From: DTYU01 sp040757355
Lineage (GTDB): Bacteria; Bacillota; Desulfotomaculia; Desulfotomaculales; Ammonificaceae
Assembly: GCA_040757355.1 (NCBI GenBank)
Contig: JBFLWY010000003.1
Coordinates: 1-64,000 of the forward strand
Length of the DNA: 64,000 bases
Direction of reading: 5' to 3'
The notes below the pieces were generated by a model. That model was not told the origin of the DNA, searched no databases, and was given only the letters and a program-made list of their open reading frames with translations. Of this stretch, positions 44,582 through 52,953 are shown piece by piece. Position 1 is the first letter of the stretch. The number at the start of each line of letters is the position of its first letter. A program made the position numbers and the translations under genes.

Positions 44582-44827
44582 TTAGCTGAGGGTCCACTGG
44601 GTCTGGACGGGCATCATTCCACCTGGATACTGCCGGGCGTTCTGAATGAACCCGACCATCGTCTGGTAATGGTTTTGCAGCATCTGCTGGTGTCTGTTTA
44701 ACAGGTCGCGCACCTGAGGGTCCGGGGCGTGTTGGGCGTAGACCCTGTATTTTTCAATAAGACTTACATGCCCCATGATCCTCTCGCCCAGTTCCATTAT
44801 TTCTTTCTCGGACAACAATCCGTTCAC
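44582..44827 (-). CDS. Small CotF-like spore coat protein
   Basis: An 81-aa helical protein resembling the N-terminal helical pair of CotF proteins: SEKEIMELGERIMGHVSLIEKYRVYAQ followed by LLNRHQQMLQNHYQTMVGFIQ. The tail after 65 is Gln/Pro-rich. The GTG start follows a GGATGAGGG stretch. It forms an operon with the next gene. Confidence 0.75.
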   Translation of the reverse strand: MNGLLSEKEIMELGERIMGHVSLIEKYRVYAQHAPDPQVRDLLNRHQQMLQNHYQTMVGFIQNARQYPGGMMPVQTQWTLS

Positions 44828-45028
44828 CCCCTCATCCGCAGCATTTAGAGCTTATTCTGCCCCGGCAAGGAGCGAACTTGCATAAGAAGTGGCAATTTTG
44901 AAGGGTTATTTAACAAAAAAACGCCCATGTGCTGCGCGGAAAAAGAAATGAGGGGCAACTAGTGCGGGGTCCTGATCCCGAACCAGCCAGGCGTGCGGAC
45001 TTTATTGTAGGATTGGAGACGGGCCCAC

Positions 45029-45565
45029 TCAAGTTTGTCCTGGCGGTGCTGCTTTCGGTTTGATTGTTTTGCGGCGGACGAGGCGGCCGGCAACCGAGAA
45101 CGCCAACGATAAAGCTGCAACTGCCGGTATTCCAGCAGCAAAATAACCGGAAACATTAAAAAACTCGTAATCAACAACGTGTTGCTCAAACCTAACGGCC
45201 ACAGGTGGTAAGAAAAAGGAGAAAATTACGAGTCCCAGGTAGATAAGTGTCGGTGTCAAGGTCCCAACCCGTAAAGCGACTCTTAAGCTGTCGCTCCTTG
45301 CGCCTTTTACTCCGTACAAGACGGCCAAAAGCAAAATTGTTAGACCCAATCCGAGGCAGATCCAGTTCCGGTAGAGCGCGCTCCCGTCTATCATCCAACA
45401 GACCACAGCCCCCAACACAAAAAATAACACCGCAACTACAGTAATATTGTCTTCCTTGGGCCTTTCGTTCCTGGTGGACCACATAAAATAGCCTGTCATT
45501 AAAAATATCCAGGGCATTACGATGATAAACAACTCGAGGATGCCCGAATTCGACAGCCGTTGCAC
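45029..45565 (-). CDS. Hypothetical membrane protein, 178 aa
   Basis: I do not recognise the family. The product has about five hydrophobic helices (around 8-27, 42-60, 67-87, 102-122 and 142-160) and a basic, proline-containing C-terminus, RRKTIKPKAAPPG. GTG at 45565 follows GGGGGTAGGA. It lies alone between the coat genes and the tRNAs. It may be a small integral protein of sporulation or envelope type, but nothing shows this. Confidence 0.6.
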   Translation of the reverse strand: MQRLSNSGILELFIIVMPWIFLMTGYFMWSTRNERPKEDNITVVAVLFFVLGAVVCWMIDGSALYRNWICLGLGLTILLLAVLYGVKGARSDSLRVALRVGTLTPTLIYLGLVIFSFFLPPVAVRFEQHVVDYEFFNVSGYFAAGIPAVAALSLAFSVAGRLVRRKTIKPKAAPPGQT

Positions 45566-45953
45566 CGATCCTACCCCCAGTTACCAGTGCTGCCCTACTC
45601 AACCTTTCGTCGCACTTGGGACAAATGGGAGGTCTTTAGTTTCGTGCTCTTTCCATTCCACTTCGATTTGGAATTGAAAAGGGCGGCTGTAACGACACTT
45701 GCCAAAACGCTATTGATGAACTAACAATCTCCTGTGTACTCTTTTGCCTTTTTTGTCGGTTTTCCTGCCTAGTAGGTACCTTTTCCACGTAATTTTTTGC
45801 CAAACCATTTATTGGAAGGCGGACTCGGCACTGGAAAAATAGTAGGTATAGGTAGCGGCCCTTTTAGTAGAAGCTATAAAAGCTGAATATTTATAAAATG
45901 TTTGCACAACGGCCTCCCGAAATTCGGGAGGCCTTGTTTTTCTGAGAAGGATC
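45566..45953. other. Intergenic region between membrane protein and tRNA-Gly
   Basis: 388 bp. A strong hairpin is at 45911-45933; nothing else is recognised. Confidence 0.5.
45911..45940 (+). terminator. Strong hairpin with plus-strand T-run
   Basis: GGCCTCCCGAA and TTCGGGAGGCC pair almost without a loop and TTGTTTTT follows on the plus strand. On the minus strand, where the tRNAs are read, no T-run follows, so it may instead act as an RNA 3'-end stabiliser. Confidence 0.5.
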
Positions 45954-46028
45954 TGGAGCGGGCGACGGGGATCGAACCCGCAACCCCCAGCTTGGGAAGC
46001 TGGTGCTCTACCGTTGAGCTACACCCGC
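45954..46028 (-). tRNA. tRNA-Gly (CCC anticodon)
   Basis: On the minus strand a 75-nt cloverleaf with encoded CCA. The acceptor stem is GCGGGTG/CGCCCGC and the D-arm holds GTAGCTCAACGGTAGAGC. The anticodon stem is CCAGC/GCTGG with loop TTCCCAA, and the T-loop is GGTTCGATCCC. Confidence 0.97.
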
Positions 46029-46122
46029 ATATATCGGTCGTCAGCTCCTTCTGTAAGGAATTCGCACAGCGAATTCCCTCCGCTGTTACCGACCGCTGAC
46101 GACTGACGTCTAATAACCGATT

Positions 46123-46198
46123 TGGTGACCCCACCGGGATTCGAACCCGGGTTACCGGCTTGAAAGACCGGTGTCTTAGTCCACTTGACCATGGGGCC
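46123..46198 (-). tRNA. tRNA-Glu (TTC anticodon)
   Basis: A 76-nt minus-strand cloverleaf with encoded CCA. The acceptor is GGCCCCA/TGGGGTC. The anticodon stem CCGGT/GCCGG carries loop CTTTCAA and the T-arm is CCCGGGTTCGAATCCCGG. It is 94 bp upstream of tRNA-Gly on the same strand. Confidence 0.97.
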
Positions 46199-46268
46199 GT
46201 CTTACGCCTTGCAAGAACTATTTTACTCAAAAATCTGCGGCGCTGTCAACATCAAAACGGCAGCCGCG

Positions 46269-47552
46269 TTAAAACACTTCGTGGCAAACAATGGTCTGCT
46301 CGCGGCGCGTGCCCACACCGATCATTGCCACCGGAACGCCCGTTAGTTCGGTCAGATGCTCGATGTATCGCCTGGCGTTCTCCGGAAGGTCTTCGAGCTT
46401 CCGTGCCCCGGTTATGTCTTCCTCCCACCCCGGCAACTCTTCGTAAACCGGGTCGCACGATCTCAGCATGTCAAGGTCGGCCGGAAAGTGGACTATTTCT
46501 TTCCCGCCGCAACGGTAAGCCCGGCAGATTTTCAGCAAAGGAATCCCGGTCAGCACGTCGAGTTTGGTGATGCAAAGGTAGTCAAGGCCGTTAATCCGTA
46601 CGGAATAGCGGGCTACAACCGCATCAAACCAGCCGCAGCGCCGCGGCCGTCCCGTAGTGGTTCCGAACTCCCGCCCGCGGGTCCGGATATCCTCTCCGAG
46701 TTCGTCATCAAGTTCAGTCGGGAAGGGCCCTCCGCCCACACGCGTAGTGTATGCTTTGGCAATTCCCATCACCGTATTTATTACGCGCGGTCCCACCCCG
46801 GTACCGATACAGGCGGCTCCCGCAGTGGGGTTTGAAGAGGTGACAAAGGGGTAGGTACCGTGGTCAATATCCAGCAGAGTACCCTGGGCACCTTCGAACA
46901 ACACGTTTTTCCCCTCAGAAATGGCCTGGTGAAGCACCACTCCGGTATCGGCAATATACCTCGCAAACTTTTCGGCGTAAGCCTCACATGCTTTATAGAG
47001 TTCTTCTACGGATACTACCTCTGTACCGTAAACACGTCCGAACAGGCTGTTTTTAAACGCCACATTTTCCTCCAAGCGACGCCGGAGCGTGCCGGTATCC
47101 AGCAGATCGACCATCCTTATCCCTGTCCGTGCAGCCTTGTCCATGTAAGCGGGGCCGATTCCGCGGCCTGTTGTACCTATGCGTCCGTTTCCCTTGCGGT
47201 TTTCCTCCGCCGCGTCCTGGAGGCGGTGGTACGGCAGAATCAAATGCGCCCGCTCGCTAATCAGCAAGCGCGCCATCTTCACCCCGCGCTGCTCAAGCCC
47301 CTCTATCTCTGCCGCCAGTACCGCGGGGTCTATCACCACTCCGTTTCCGATGATGCAAGTCTTATCGGCATGAAGGATGCCCGACGGGATAAGATGCAAC
47401 TTGAACTCTTCATCGCCGACCACCACCGTGTGCCCGGCGTTGTTTCCTCCCTGGAAACGAACAATGAAATCGGCTCGGGACGCCAGGAAGTCCGTTACTT
47501 TTCCTTTTCCTTCATCGCCCCATTGGGCGCCCACCAGCACTACCGTAGCCAC
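46269..47552 (-). CDS. purA: Adenylosuccinate synthetase
   Basis: A 427-aa GTP-dependent enzyme joining aspartate to IMP on the way to AMP. VGAQWGDEGKGKVTD is the P-loop with catalytic Asp, NNAGHTVVVG holds the catalytic His, and GTTGRGIGPAYMDKAAR plus TTGRPRRCGWFDAV complete the set. It is full length and starts six bases after the flavoprotein stop, so the two are probably cotranscribed. Confidence 0.97.
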   Translation of the reverse strand: MATVVLVGAQWGDEGKGKVTDFLASRADFIVRFQGGNNAGHTVVVGDEEFKLHLIPSGILHADKTCIIGNGVVIDPAVLAAEIEGLEQRGVKMARLLISERAHLILPYHRLQDAAEENRKGNGRIGTTGRGIGPAYMDKAARTGIRMVDLLDTGTLRRRLEENVAFKNSLFGRVYGTEVVSVEELYKACEAYAEKFARYIADTGVVLHQAISEGKNVLFEGAQGTLLDIDHGTYPFVTSSNPTAGAACIGTGVGPRVINTVMGIAKAYTTRVGGGPFPTELDDELGEDIRTRGREFGTTTGRPRRCGWFDAVVARYSVRINGLDYLCITKLDVLTGIPLLKICRAYRCGGKEIVHFPADLDMLRSCDPVYEELPGWEEDITGARKLEDLPENARRYIEHLTELTGVPVAMIGVGTRREQTIVCHEVF

Positions 47553-47557
47553 TCTGC

Positions 47558-49024
47558 TTACCCCCTAAGTCGCTCCGAAATTTCCCGCGCCGCCACGACT
47601 CCGGAGGCGGAGGCCTGGACAAGCCCCCTGGTTACTCCCGCACCGTCGCCGGCGGCGAACAGGTTCTTTACCTGGGTTTCCAGGCTGGAACTCAAATTAA
47701 GCCGTGAAGAGTAAAACTTCACTTCGGCACCGTACAACAACGTATCCCGCGAAAAGATACCCGGAGCCACCTTGTCAAAAGCCTGCAACATTTCAACGAT
47801 ACCCACGAGGTGGCGGTAAGGAAGCACCAGGCTCAAGTCTCCGGGAGTCGCCTCGGTCAGGGTGGGCCTGACAAGCCCTTTAGCAAGACGCTCCGGGTTA
47901 GTCCTCCGGCCCGCAAGAAAGTCGCCGAGCCTTTGCACGATAATCCCGTTGCCGAGCAGGTTCGCCAGGCTGGCGATATAACGCCCGTACGCAATCGGCT
48001 CCTTGAACGGCTCCGTAAACGTCTTGCTCACCAGCACGGCGAAGTTGGTGTTCTCTGTTTTCCGGTAAGCATGCGTATGACCGTTTACCGTAACAACGCC
48101 GTCGTTGTTCTCCATTACCACCTCGCCGCCGGGGTTCATGCAAAAGGTACGTACCTTGTCCTCAAAGGTTCTGGAATAATAAATACACTTTACCTCGTAA
48201 AATATCCTCGTCAGGGGCTCCAACACCGCTGCCGGGACTTCCACCCGGACACCGATGTCCACGGGGTTGACCGCCATCTTAAGCCTCAGGTGTCTAGCTT
48301 CGTGACGGAGCCAACCGGCTCCCTCCCTCCCCGGGGCCACAATAACGTACCGCCCCGTCAGGACCTCCCCACCGGAGGTTTTTACGCCATGAACCCGGCC
48401 CTTTGAAGTCAGAATAGACTCTACCGGGCATTGCATCCGTATTTCCACCCGCGGGGCCAGGAAGTCTCTCATCCGTGCCAGAACTTCGGCACAACGCCCT
48501 GTACCCAGGTGCCTTATGGGAACCGGTACGACCTTCAGTCCCGCGAAGACCGCCCGGCGCATTACCTCCTCATAATCCTCTTCTCTCCCGGCGCCGTAAA
48601 CCTCCGGGGGTGCGCCGAACTCCTTGTAAATGCCGTCAACGTAGCCGACAAGGTCCTTGAGGTATTCCTCTCCGACGTATTCCCCAAGGCTCCCGCCTAC
48701 TTCGGGAGAAAGCGTGAGCTTTCCGTCGCTGAATGCACCGGCCCCTCCCCAGCCGCAAACTGTAGCGCACGGGGTGCAATGACGGCAGATGCCGCCGTCC
48801 GACCTTGCCGCGCAGACCCTGTTCTTGATCTCCCAACCCTTATCAAGCATGATGATCTTCAGGTCGGGTTTTTTCCTTACAAGTTCAACTGCGGCGAATA
48901 TTCCGGCCGGACCGGTACCGATAATGATTACGTCGTATACCTTCTCCGTCGTAGAATCTCCCTTCTTACATACATAAGGCGGGTAAGCCCACCAGAGTAT
49001 ATTAAAAACCGAGGTTGGTGTCAA
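47558..49024 (-). CDS. FAD-dependent dehydrogenase (COG2509-type flavoprotein)
   Basis: About 465-488 aa. The FAD-binding Rossmann motif VIIIGTGPAGIFAAVEL is near the N-terminus, a Cys-containing CRHCTPCATVCGWGGAGAFSDGK follows, and GDGAGVTRGLVQASASG is the second FAD segment. Its substrate is unknown. The start is problematic. The outermost TTG is the first base triplet of a perfect promoter (48996-49024), and no ATG, GTG or TTG occurs in frame between the promoter and the Rossmann fold. An ACG at 48952, 5 nt after GGGAG, may be the real start. Confidence 0.85.
   Translation of the reverse strand: MTPTSVFNILWWAYPPYVCKKGDSTTEKVYDVIIIGTGPAGIFAAVELVRKKPDLKIIMLDKGWEIKNRVCAARSDGGICRHCTPCATVCGWGGAGAFSDGKLTLSPEVGGSLGEYVGEEYLKDLVGYVDGIYKEFGAPPEVYGAGREEDYEEVMRRAVFAGLKVVPVPIRHLGTGRCAEVLARMRDFLAPRVEIRMQCPVESILTSKGRVHGVKTSGGEVLTGRYVIVAPGREGAGWLRHEARHLRLKMAVNPVDIGVRVEVPAAVLEPLTRIFYEVKCIYYSRTFEDKVRTFCMNPGGEVVMENNDGVVTVNGHTHAYRKTENTNFAVLVSKTFTEPFKEPIAYGRYIASLANLLGNGIIVQRLGDFLAGRRTNPERLAKGLVRPTLTEATPGDLSLVLPYRHLVGIVEMLQAFDKVAPGIFSRDTLLYGAEVKFYSSRLNLSSSLETQVKNLFAAGDGAGVTRGLVQASASGVVAAREISERLRG
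48996..49024 (-). promoter_or_regulatory. Consensus sigma-A promoter of the flavoprotein-purA operon
   Basis: On the minus strand TTGACA (49024-49019), exactly 17 bp, and TATACT (49001-48996). It is the best vegetative promoter I see in the window. Confidence 0.8.
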
Positions 49025-49048
49025 CCGCTGTACTCAGTGTCAGTGCAG

Positions 49049-49065
49049 AAAAGGGCGGCCCTTTT
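49049..49065 (-). terminator. Possible terminator after dnaB
   Basis: AAAAGGG and CCCTTTT pair around three bases, 8 bp past the dnaB stop. The T-tract is part of the stem, so strength is uncertain. Confidence 0.4.
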
Positions 49066-49072
49066 TATTCTA

Positions 49073-50404
49073 TTAAAACTCCCGTGCTAGGTTAACGAAA
49101 CAGGTAAACTCCTTCAAGAACGCGAGTTCCACTGTTCCAACCGGCCCATTCCGCTGTTTGGCGATAATTATCTCAGCGATGCCCTTTTTTTCTGTATCCG
49201 GCCGGTAGTATTCCTCGCGGTAAATAAACATTATCACATCCGCGTCCTGTTCGAGCGCCCCGGATTCTCTCAAGTCGGACATGACCGGTCTTTTCTCGTG
49301 TCGCTGTTCGACCGCCCGGCTGAGCTGTGATAGGGCTACTACGGGAATGTTCAGCTCCTTTGCAAGTGCTTTCAACGACCGCGAAATTTCGGCGATCTCC
49401 TGCTGCCGGTTCTCCACCCGGCGGGTGGGCTGCATGAGTTGCAGGTAGTCGATGATAAGCAGCCCTAAGCCCTTTTCGGCCTTGAGCCGTTTCGCCCTTG
49501 CACGCATCTCCCTGACAGTAAGGCCCGGGGTATCGTCGATAAATATGGGCAGTGGGGCGATAGAGCCAGCCGCTTCGGTCAGGTTCCGCCAGTCTTCATC
49601 GCTGAGCAGGGCCGTGCGGATACGCTTGTGATCTATTTTTACTTCAGCCGTAAGCAACCGCTGTACAAGCTGTTCCTTGGACATCTCGAGGCTGAAAAAC
49701 CCGACCGGGACACCTTTCTTCGCTACGTTCATGGCGATGGAAAGCGCCAGGGCGGTCTTCCCCATGCTCGGGCGGGCTGCCGTTATGATCAGGTCTTGCG
49801 GCCAAAGGCCGCTGAGGATCCGGTCCAGGTCGGCAAATCCCGTGGGCAGACCCAGCATTTCCCCTTCCGCCTGGTAAACCTCCTCGATGTGCTTGAGGGT
49901 CGCTTCAAGAATGCTTCTTAAAGAGGCGAATGTGCCGGTTACCCTGTCCTGTGCCAATTCGAGAATCATGCGCTCGGCTTCGCCGAGCAGTTTCCGCGGG
50001 TCGTCACCGGCTTCGTAACCCATATCACGGATTCGGGTGGCAACCTGGATAAGCGTCCGCAAAAGAGCCTTCTCCGCCACCATGCGGGCGTACTGCTCTG
50101 CGTGTGCGGTGGACGGAACAACATCCGCCAGCGTGACTATGTAGCTTACACCGCCCGCTCGCTCAAGGTATCCTTTCTGGCGCAATGCATCCGTGACGGT
50201 GATGATGTCTATGGGGACGCCAGAATCGTCAAGAGTAAGAATTGTCTCAAAAATAAGCCGGTGCGGCTCCTGGTAAAAATCTTCCGGTTGAACCAGGCCC
50301 ACCACTTGGTGGATGACATCCGGGTCTAAGAAGATCGCCCCCAGGACCGCCTGTTCAGCATCAATATTTTGCGGCGGTTGCAGTTCTGTTACGGCCGTGC
50401 TCAA
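49073..50404 (-). CDS. dnaB: Replicative DNA helicase DnaB
   Basis: A 443-aa hexameric helicase, called DnaC in Bacillus. The N-terminal helical domain starts PQNIDAEQAVLGAIFLDPD. The RecA-like motor has Walker A ARPSMGKTALAL (about 210), Walker B LLIIDYLQLM and VALSQLSRAVEQR with the arginine finger region. No intein interrupts it. It follows rplI by 13 bp, the conserved rpsF-ssb-rpsR-rplI-dnaB order near Firmicute origins. Confidence 0.97.
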   Translation of the reverse strand: MSTAVTELQPPQNIDAEQAVLGAIFLDPDVIHQVVGLVQPEDFYQEPHRLIFETILTLDDSGVPIDIITVTDALRQKGYLERAGGVSYIVTLADVVPSTAHAEQYARMVAEKALLRTLIQVATRIRDMGYEAGDDPRKLLGEAERMILELAQDRVTGTFASLRSILEATLKHIEEVYQAEGEMLGLPTGFADLDRILSGLWPQDLIITAARPSMGKTALALSIAMNVAKKGVPVGFFSLEMSKEQLVQRLLTAEVKIDHKRIRTALLSDEDWRNLTEAAGSIAPLPIFIDDTPGLTVREMRARAKRLKAEKGLGLLIIDYLQLMQPTRRVENRQQEIAEISRSLKALAKELNIPVVALSQLSRAVEQRHEKRPVMSDLRESGALEQDADVIMFIYREEYYRPDTEKKGIAEIIIAKQRNGPVGTVELAFLKEFTCFVNLAREF

Positions 50405-50417
50405 GTCCTCACCCGCT

Positions 50418-50864
50418 TTACTTTGGGTCTACGGTCACCTTAATTTTCACAGTGACGCCCGGCGCAAGCCTTACCCCTACCGGATAAGTGCCGGTTTCCT
50501 TGAGCGGCGCGTCGAGCATAATCTGCTTTTTGTCTAAAGCGATGCCGAATTCCTTTTCAAGGGCGGCGGCTATATCCTTGCCGGTTACCGCACCAAATAA
50601 CTTACCGCCCTCGCCCGTTTTCACGCGCACACGTACAGTAGCGTCTTTCAGGCTGGCTGCCGTCTCCGCCGCCCGCCGTACAGTGTCCTCGGCTTTTTTC
50701 TCGCGCTGCCTCCGGATGCGTTCCAACTCCTGAAGTTTTCCCGGCGAAGCCGGTTCCGCCAACCGCCTCGGGATGAGGTAGTTGCGGGCATAACCCTCGG
50801 CTACCGTGACTACTTCACCGGCCTTGCCCAAGTTTTGCAGATCCTTTAGCAACAGCACCCGCAA
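50418..50864 (-). CDS. rplI: 50S ribosomal protein bL9
   Basis: A 148-aa protein with the N-terminal RNA-binding domain RVLLLKDLQNLGKAGEVVTVAEGYARNYLIP, a long connecting helix rich in Lys/Glu (40-75) and the C-terminal domain ending VTVKIKVTVD. TTG at 50864 follows GGAG by 8 nt and gives the normal bL9 N-terminus; the open frame runs 13 codons further. Confidence 0.95.
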   Translation of the reverse strand: MRVLLLKDLQNLGKAGEVVTVAEGYARNYLIPRRLAEPASPGKLQELERIRRQREKKAEDTVRRAAETAASLKDATVRVRVKTGEGGKLFGAVTGKDIAAALEKEFGIALDKKQIMLDAPLKETGTYPVGVRLAPGVTVKIKVTVDPK

Positions 50865-50964
50865 CAGAATCACTCCCCACAACAGAGTTTCCCGTGAACG
50901 CACGTCCTTATTGTCTTCGCAGCCCGAGCATACCGGTTGCTTATGTAAACCGGTCTCAGTTAGT

Positions 50965-51088
50965 CAACTTTCGCAGTTGTGGTAAATAGCCGTGCTGTTC
51001 GTTGTCCTCGGAGCACCGTGCTCCGGGACAACGCCAGCGGCTTTTTTCGCACTTGTGCCCTGAGCCGCAAGTTTTAGTGCGAAAGTTG
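50965..51088. repeat. 124-bp imperfect palindrome
   Basis: Outer arms CAACTTTCGCA (50965-50975) and TGCGAAAGTTG (51078-51088) are exact complements. Inside, GTTGTCC/GGACAAC and CGGAGCAC/GTGCTCCG pair, and GCCG..CTG pairs with CAGCGGC. It can form a cruciform or long hairpin RNA. The same sequence, opened by other repeats, lies at 772-831 and 1208-1271. It fills the 567-bp space between rplI and rpsR together with a single family end (CCCGGCACTCA, about 51216). Confidence 0.85.
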
Positions 51089-51361
51089 AAACTGTTATTA
51101 GTGGTAGTCTTTCGGCGCAGGGTGACGTAAATCCTGCCGGTTAACAGACCGGATGTAAACAGCCCGGTAATTGCATACCTCTTTGAAATCCCAGCGGTTT
51201 CTTATGTCGAGACCGCCCGGCACTCAGCGGGCTGTTCCAACTTATTACCGCAAGGATTGCGCCGCCCCTTTTGCTCGGACAACAGCTTTGTCCGCTTACT
51301 GCAGAGATAGGCCCTCTTTATTCTTGGTATGCGGCTTCCGGTGCGAAGACTGCGCTCGATG

Positions 51362-51403
51362 AAAAAAAGCAGCCTGGCAACCCCTCTTCGGCGCAGCCAG
51401 GCT
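51362..51403 (-). terminator. Rho-independent terminator after rpsR
   Basis: AGCCTGGC and GCCAGGCT pair around a 17-nt loop. On the minus strand GCTTTTTTTC follows. It separates rpsF-ssb-rpsR from rplI-dnaB. Confidence 0.8.
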
Positions 51404-51431
51404 TGCTCTTTCACTGCCGAGCTTCCCCGGA

Positions 51432-51665
51432 TCAGTCGCTTACAAACGGCAACAGTGCCATGGTCCGGGCTCGCTTAATCGCCACGGTAAGCATTCGTTG
51501 GTGATACGCACAATTGCCTGAAATCCTCCGCGGGAGAACTTTGCCCCGTTCAGTGATATACTTCTTCAGCCGGGCTACATCCTTATAGTCAGCTACCGGA
51601 ACCTTTTCCACGCAGAAGCTGCATATCCGTTTTTTACGCCGGCCCCGGCCGCGCTCGCGCTTCAT
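51432..51665 (-). CDS. rpsR: 30S ribosomal protein bS18
   Basis: A 77-aa basic protein: KRICSFCVEKV (CxxC of the zinc-binding form), DYKDVARLKKYITERGKVLPRRISGNCAYHQRMLTVAIKRAR. It pairs with bS6 on 16S rRNA. It is the third gene of the rpsF-ssb-rpsR unit, 162 bp after ssb, and GGAGG lies before its ATG. Confidence 0.97.
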   Translation of the reverse strand: MKRERGRGRRKKRICSFCVEKVPVADYKDVARLKKYITERGKVLPRRISGNCAYHQRMLTVAIKRARTMALLPFVSD

Positions 51666-51736
51666 CGCATTACCTCCTTAAATTATGGGTCTTGTTTGAC
51701 CCTCCCGGGTACTCCTTTTGCAGGGTTTTGTCCTTC

Positions 51737-51771
51737 GTATATACTGTATATACAGTCAATATTGTATATAC
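51737..51771. repeat. Three copies of GTATATAC upstream of rpsR
   Basis: The 8-bp palindrome GTATATAC occurs at 51737-51744, 51746-51753 and 51764-51771, in the ssb-rpsR gap. The first two together give CTGTATATACAG. The regular arrangement suggests a protein-binding site. No factor can be named. Confidence 0.45.
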
Positions 51772-51827
51772 CGACTATCCCGAACTTCCCTCTATACGGG
51801 GCACAATCCAAAGCACAGTCTGTGCCC

Positions 51828-52256
51828 TCAGAACGGTATGTCGTCGTCAGAAAAGTCCACTGCCTCCCCAAAAGGCTCTTGTAAAGGCTCTTCCGCTTTA
51901 CCGCCGGGTTCCGACCCCGGAGGACGTTCGCCTTCGCGCGGCCGGTCGAGAAACCGTACAGAATCGGCCACAACTTCCGCCGCCTTCCGCCGAATACCCT
52001 GGCTGTCGTCGTATGATCGGATCTGCAGTCTTCCCTCAACGGCAACCAGACGCCCCTTGGTAAGGTTTCGGTGGCATATCTCGGCCTGTTTCTGCCATAC
52101 CACAATGTCAATAAAATCGGTCTGGCGTTCACCCTGCCTCCCCGAAAAAGCCCGGTCAACCGCAACGGTGAAGCTCGCCACCGCGGTGCCACTGGGCGTA
52201 TACCGGAGTTCCGGGTCCCGGACAAGCCGTCCGATTAAAATCACGCGGTTAAGCAT
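51828..52256 (-). CDS. ssb: Single-stranded DNA-binding protein
   Basis: A 142-aa OB-fold protein (about 1-108: NRVILIGRLVRDPELRYTPSGTAVASFTVAVDR) with a flexible Pro/Gly/Glu linker and the acidic partner-binding tip DFSDDDIPF. It coats single-stranded DNA in replication. It lies 11 bp after rpsF. Confidence 0.97.
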   Translation of the reverse strand: MLNRVILIGRLVRDPELRYTPSGTAVASFTVAVDRAFSGRQGERQTDFIDIVVWQKQAEICHRNLTKGRLVAVEGRLQIRSYDDSQGIRRKAAEVVADSVRFLDRPREGERPPGSEPGGKAEEPLQEPFGEAVDFSDDDIPF

Positions 52257-52267
52257 TACCCCGCCTC

Positions 52268-52552
52268 CTAATCCTCCCGGACAATAATATGGCGGATCAC
52301 GTCTCCCGAGATTTTAAACACCCGGTCGAGTTCCTTCACCGCCGGCGCTTCTGCCTTAAATCGCATGATCACATACTGTCCTTCGCGCTCTTTGTCAATC
52401 TCGTAAGCCAGCCGGCGCTTACCCCACCGGTCAACACGGTCGACGGTCCCGCCTTGTTCTTCAACAATGGTCTTGAATCGATTTATCGTGGCGTCGAGCT
52501 GTTCCTCTTCGATGCCGATGCGCACGATGTACATGGTCTCATACTGACGCAC
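52268..52552 (-). CDS. rpsF: 30S ribosomal protein bS6
   Basis: A 94-aa ferredoxin-like ribosomal protein. It starts RQYETMYIVRIGIEEEQLD and has WGKRRLAYEIDKEREGQYVIMRF. GTG at 52552 follows GGGAGGTGATT. It binds S18 and, in many bacteria, its own mRNA leader; a candidate leader structure is at 52572-52667. Confidence 0.96.
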   Translation of the reverse strand: MRQYETMYIVRIGIEEEQLDATINRFKTIVEEQGGTVDRVDRWGKRRLAYEIDKEREGQYVIMRFKAEAPAVKELDRVFKISGDVIRHIIVRED

Positions 52553-52571
52553 TCAATCACCTCCCTTCGGT

Positions 52572-52667
52572 CTAAGCGGCCCCGGTTGAACCGGGGCAGG
52601 GAGTAAAATTGCCTGTAGGCCCTCCTCCTGTGCCGACCAGACTTTGCTTGCTTCAACAACCGCTTAG
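52572..52667 (-). promoter_or_regulatory. Candidate structured leader of rpsF
   Basis: On the minus strand CTAAGCGG (52667-52660) can pair with CCGCTTAG (52579-52572) just before the ribosome site. It can alternatively form the local hairpin CCGC-ctaa-GCGG. A CCCCGG/CCGGGG hairpin lies between. Two exclusive pairings near GGGAGG fit an autoregulatory ribosomal-protein leader, such as the known S6:S18 motif with its CCG bulge, though I cannot confirm a match. Confidence 0.4.
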
Positions 52668-52761
52668 GCGGTCATTATGAGCGTAAACGCCTTTTCGCTG
52701 ATAATAAAAGCGGTGTTATTTTACCATAGTAGATAAGCCCTGGCAAGCATCTTTTCGCCGT

Positions 52762-52953
52762 CTAAGCATGACCCGGCTTTCTTCCGCCCTTCAAGCTCCG
52801 CAGGAATTTCTCCCTCGGCATAAGAATAATCCGCCCGCAGCCGCAACACTTAAGGCGGATGTCGACGCCGGTTCGAAGGATTTCCCAATCCTCGCAACCG
52901 CAAGGGTGACGTTTTCTTAGACGCACTATGGAGCCGATCTGCAAATCGAGCAA
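52762..52953 (-). CDS. DUF951 family protein
   Basis: A 63-aa protein: LDLQIGSIVRLRKRHPCGCEDWEILRTG, then RLKCCGCGRIILMPREKF. The conserved HPCG and CxxC may bind a metal. DUF951 lies near the origin in most Firmicutes; its function is unknown. The start is TTG with a G-rich stretch upstream. Confidence 0.88.
   Translation of the reverse strand: MLDLQIGSIVRLRKRHPCGCEDWEILRTGVDIRLKCCGCGRIILMPREKFLRSLKGGRKPGHA

Noticed and set aside
51746..51753. LexA/SOS box at CTGTATATACAG
   Set aside because: Firmicute LexA binds CGAAC-type sites, and the Gram-negative box needs four more bases. The gene is ribosomal.
51828..52225. Long overlapping frames on both strands at ssb
   Set aside because: ssb itself is unmistakable (OB fold and DDDIPF tip); the other frames are shadows.
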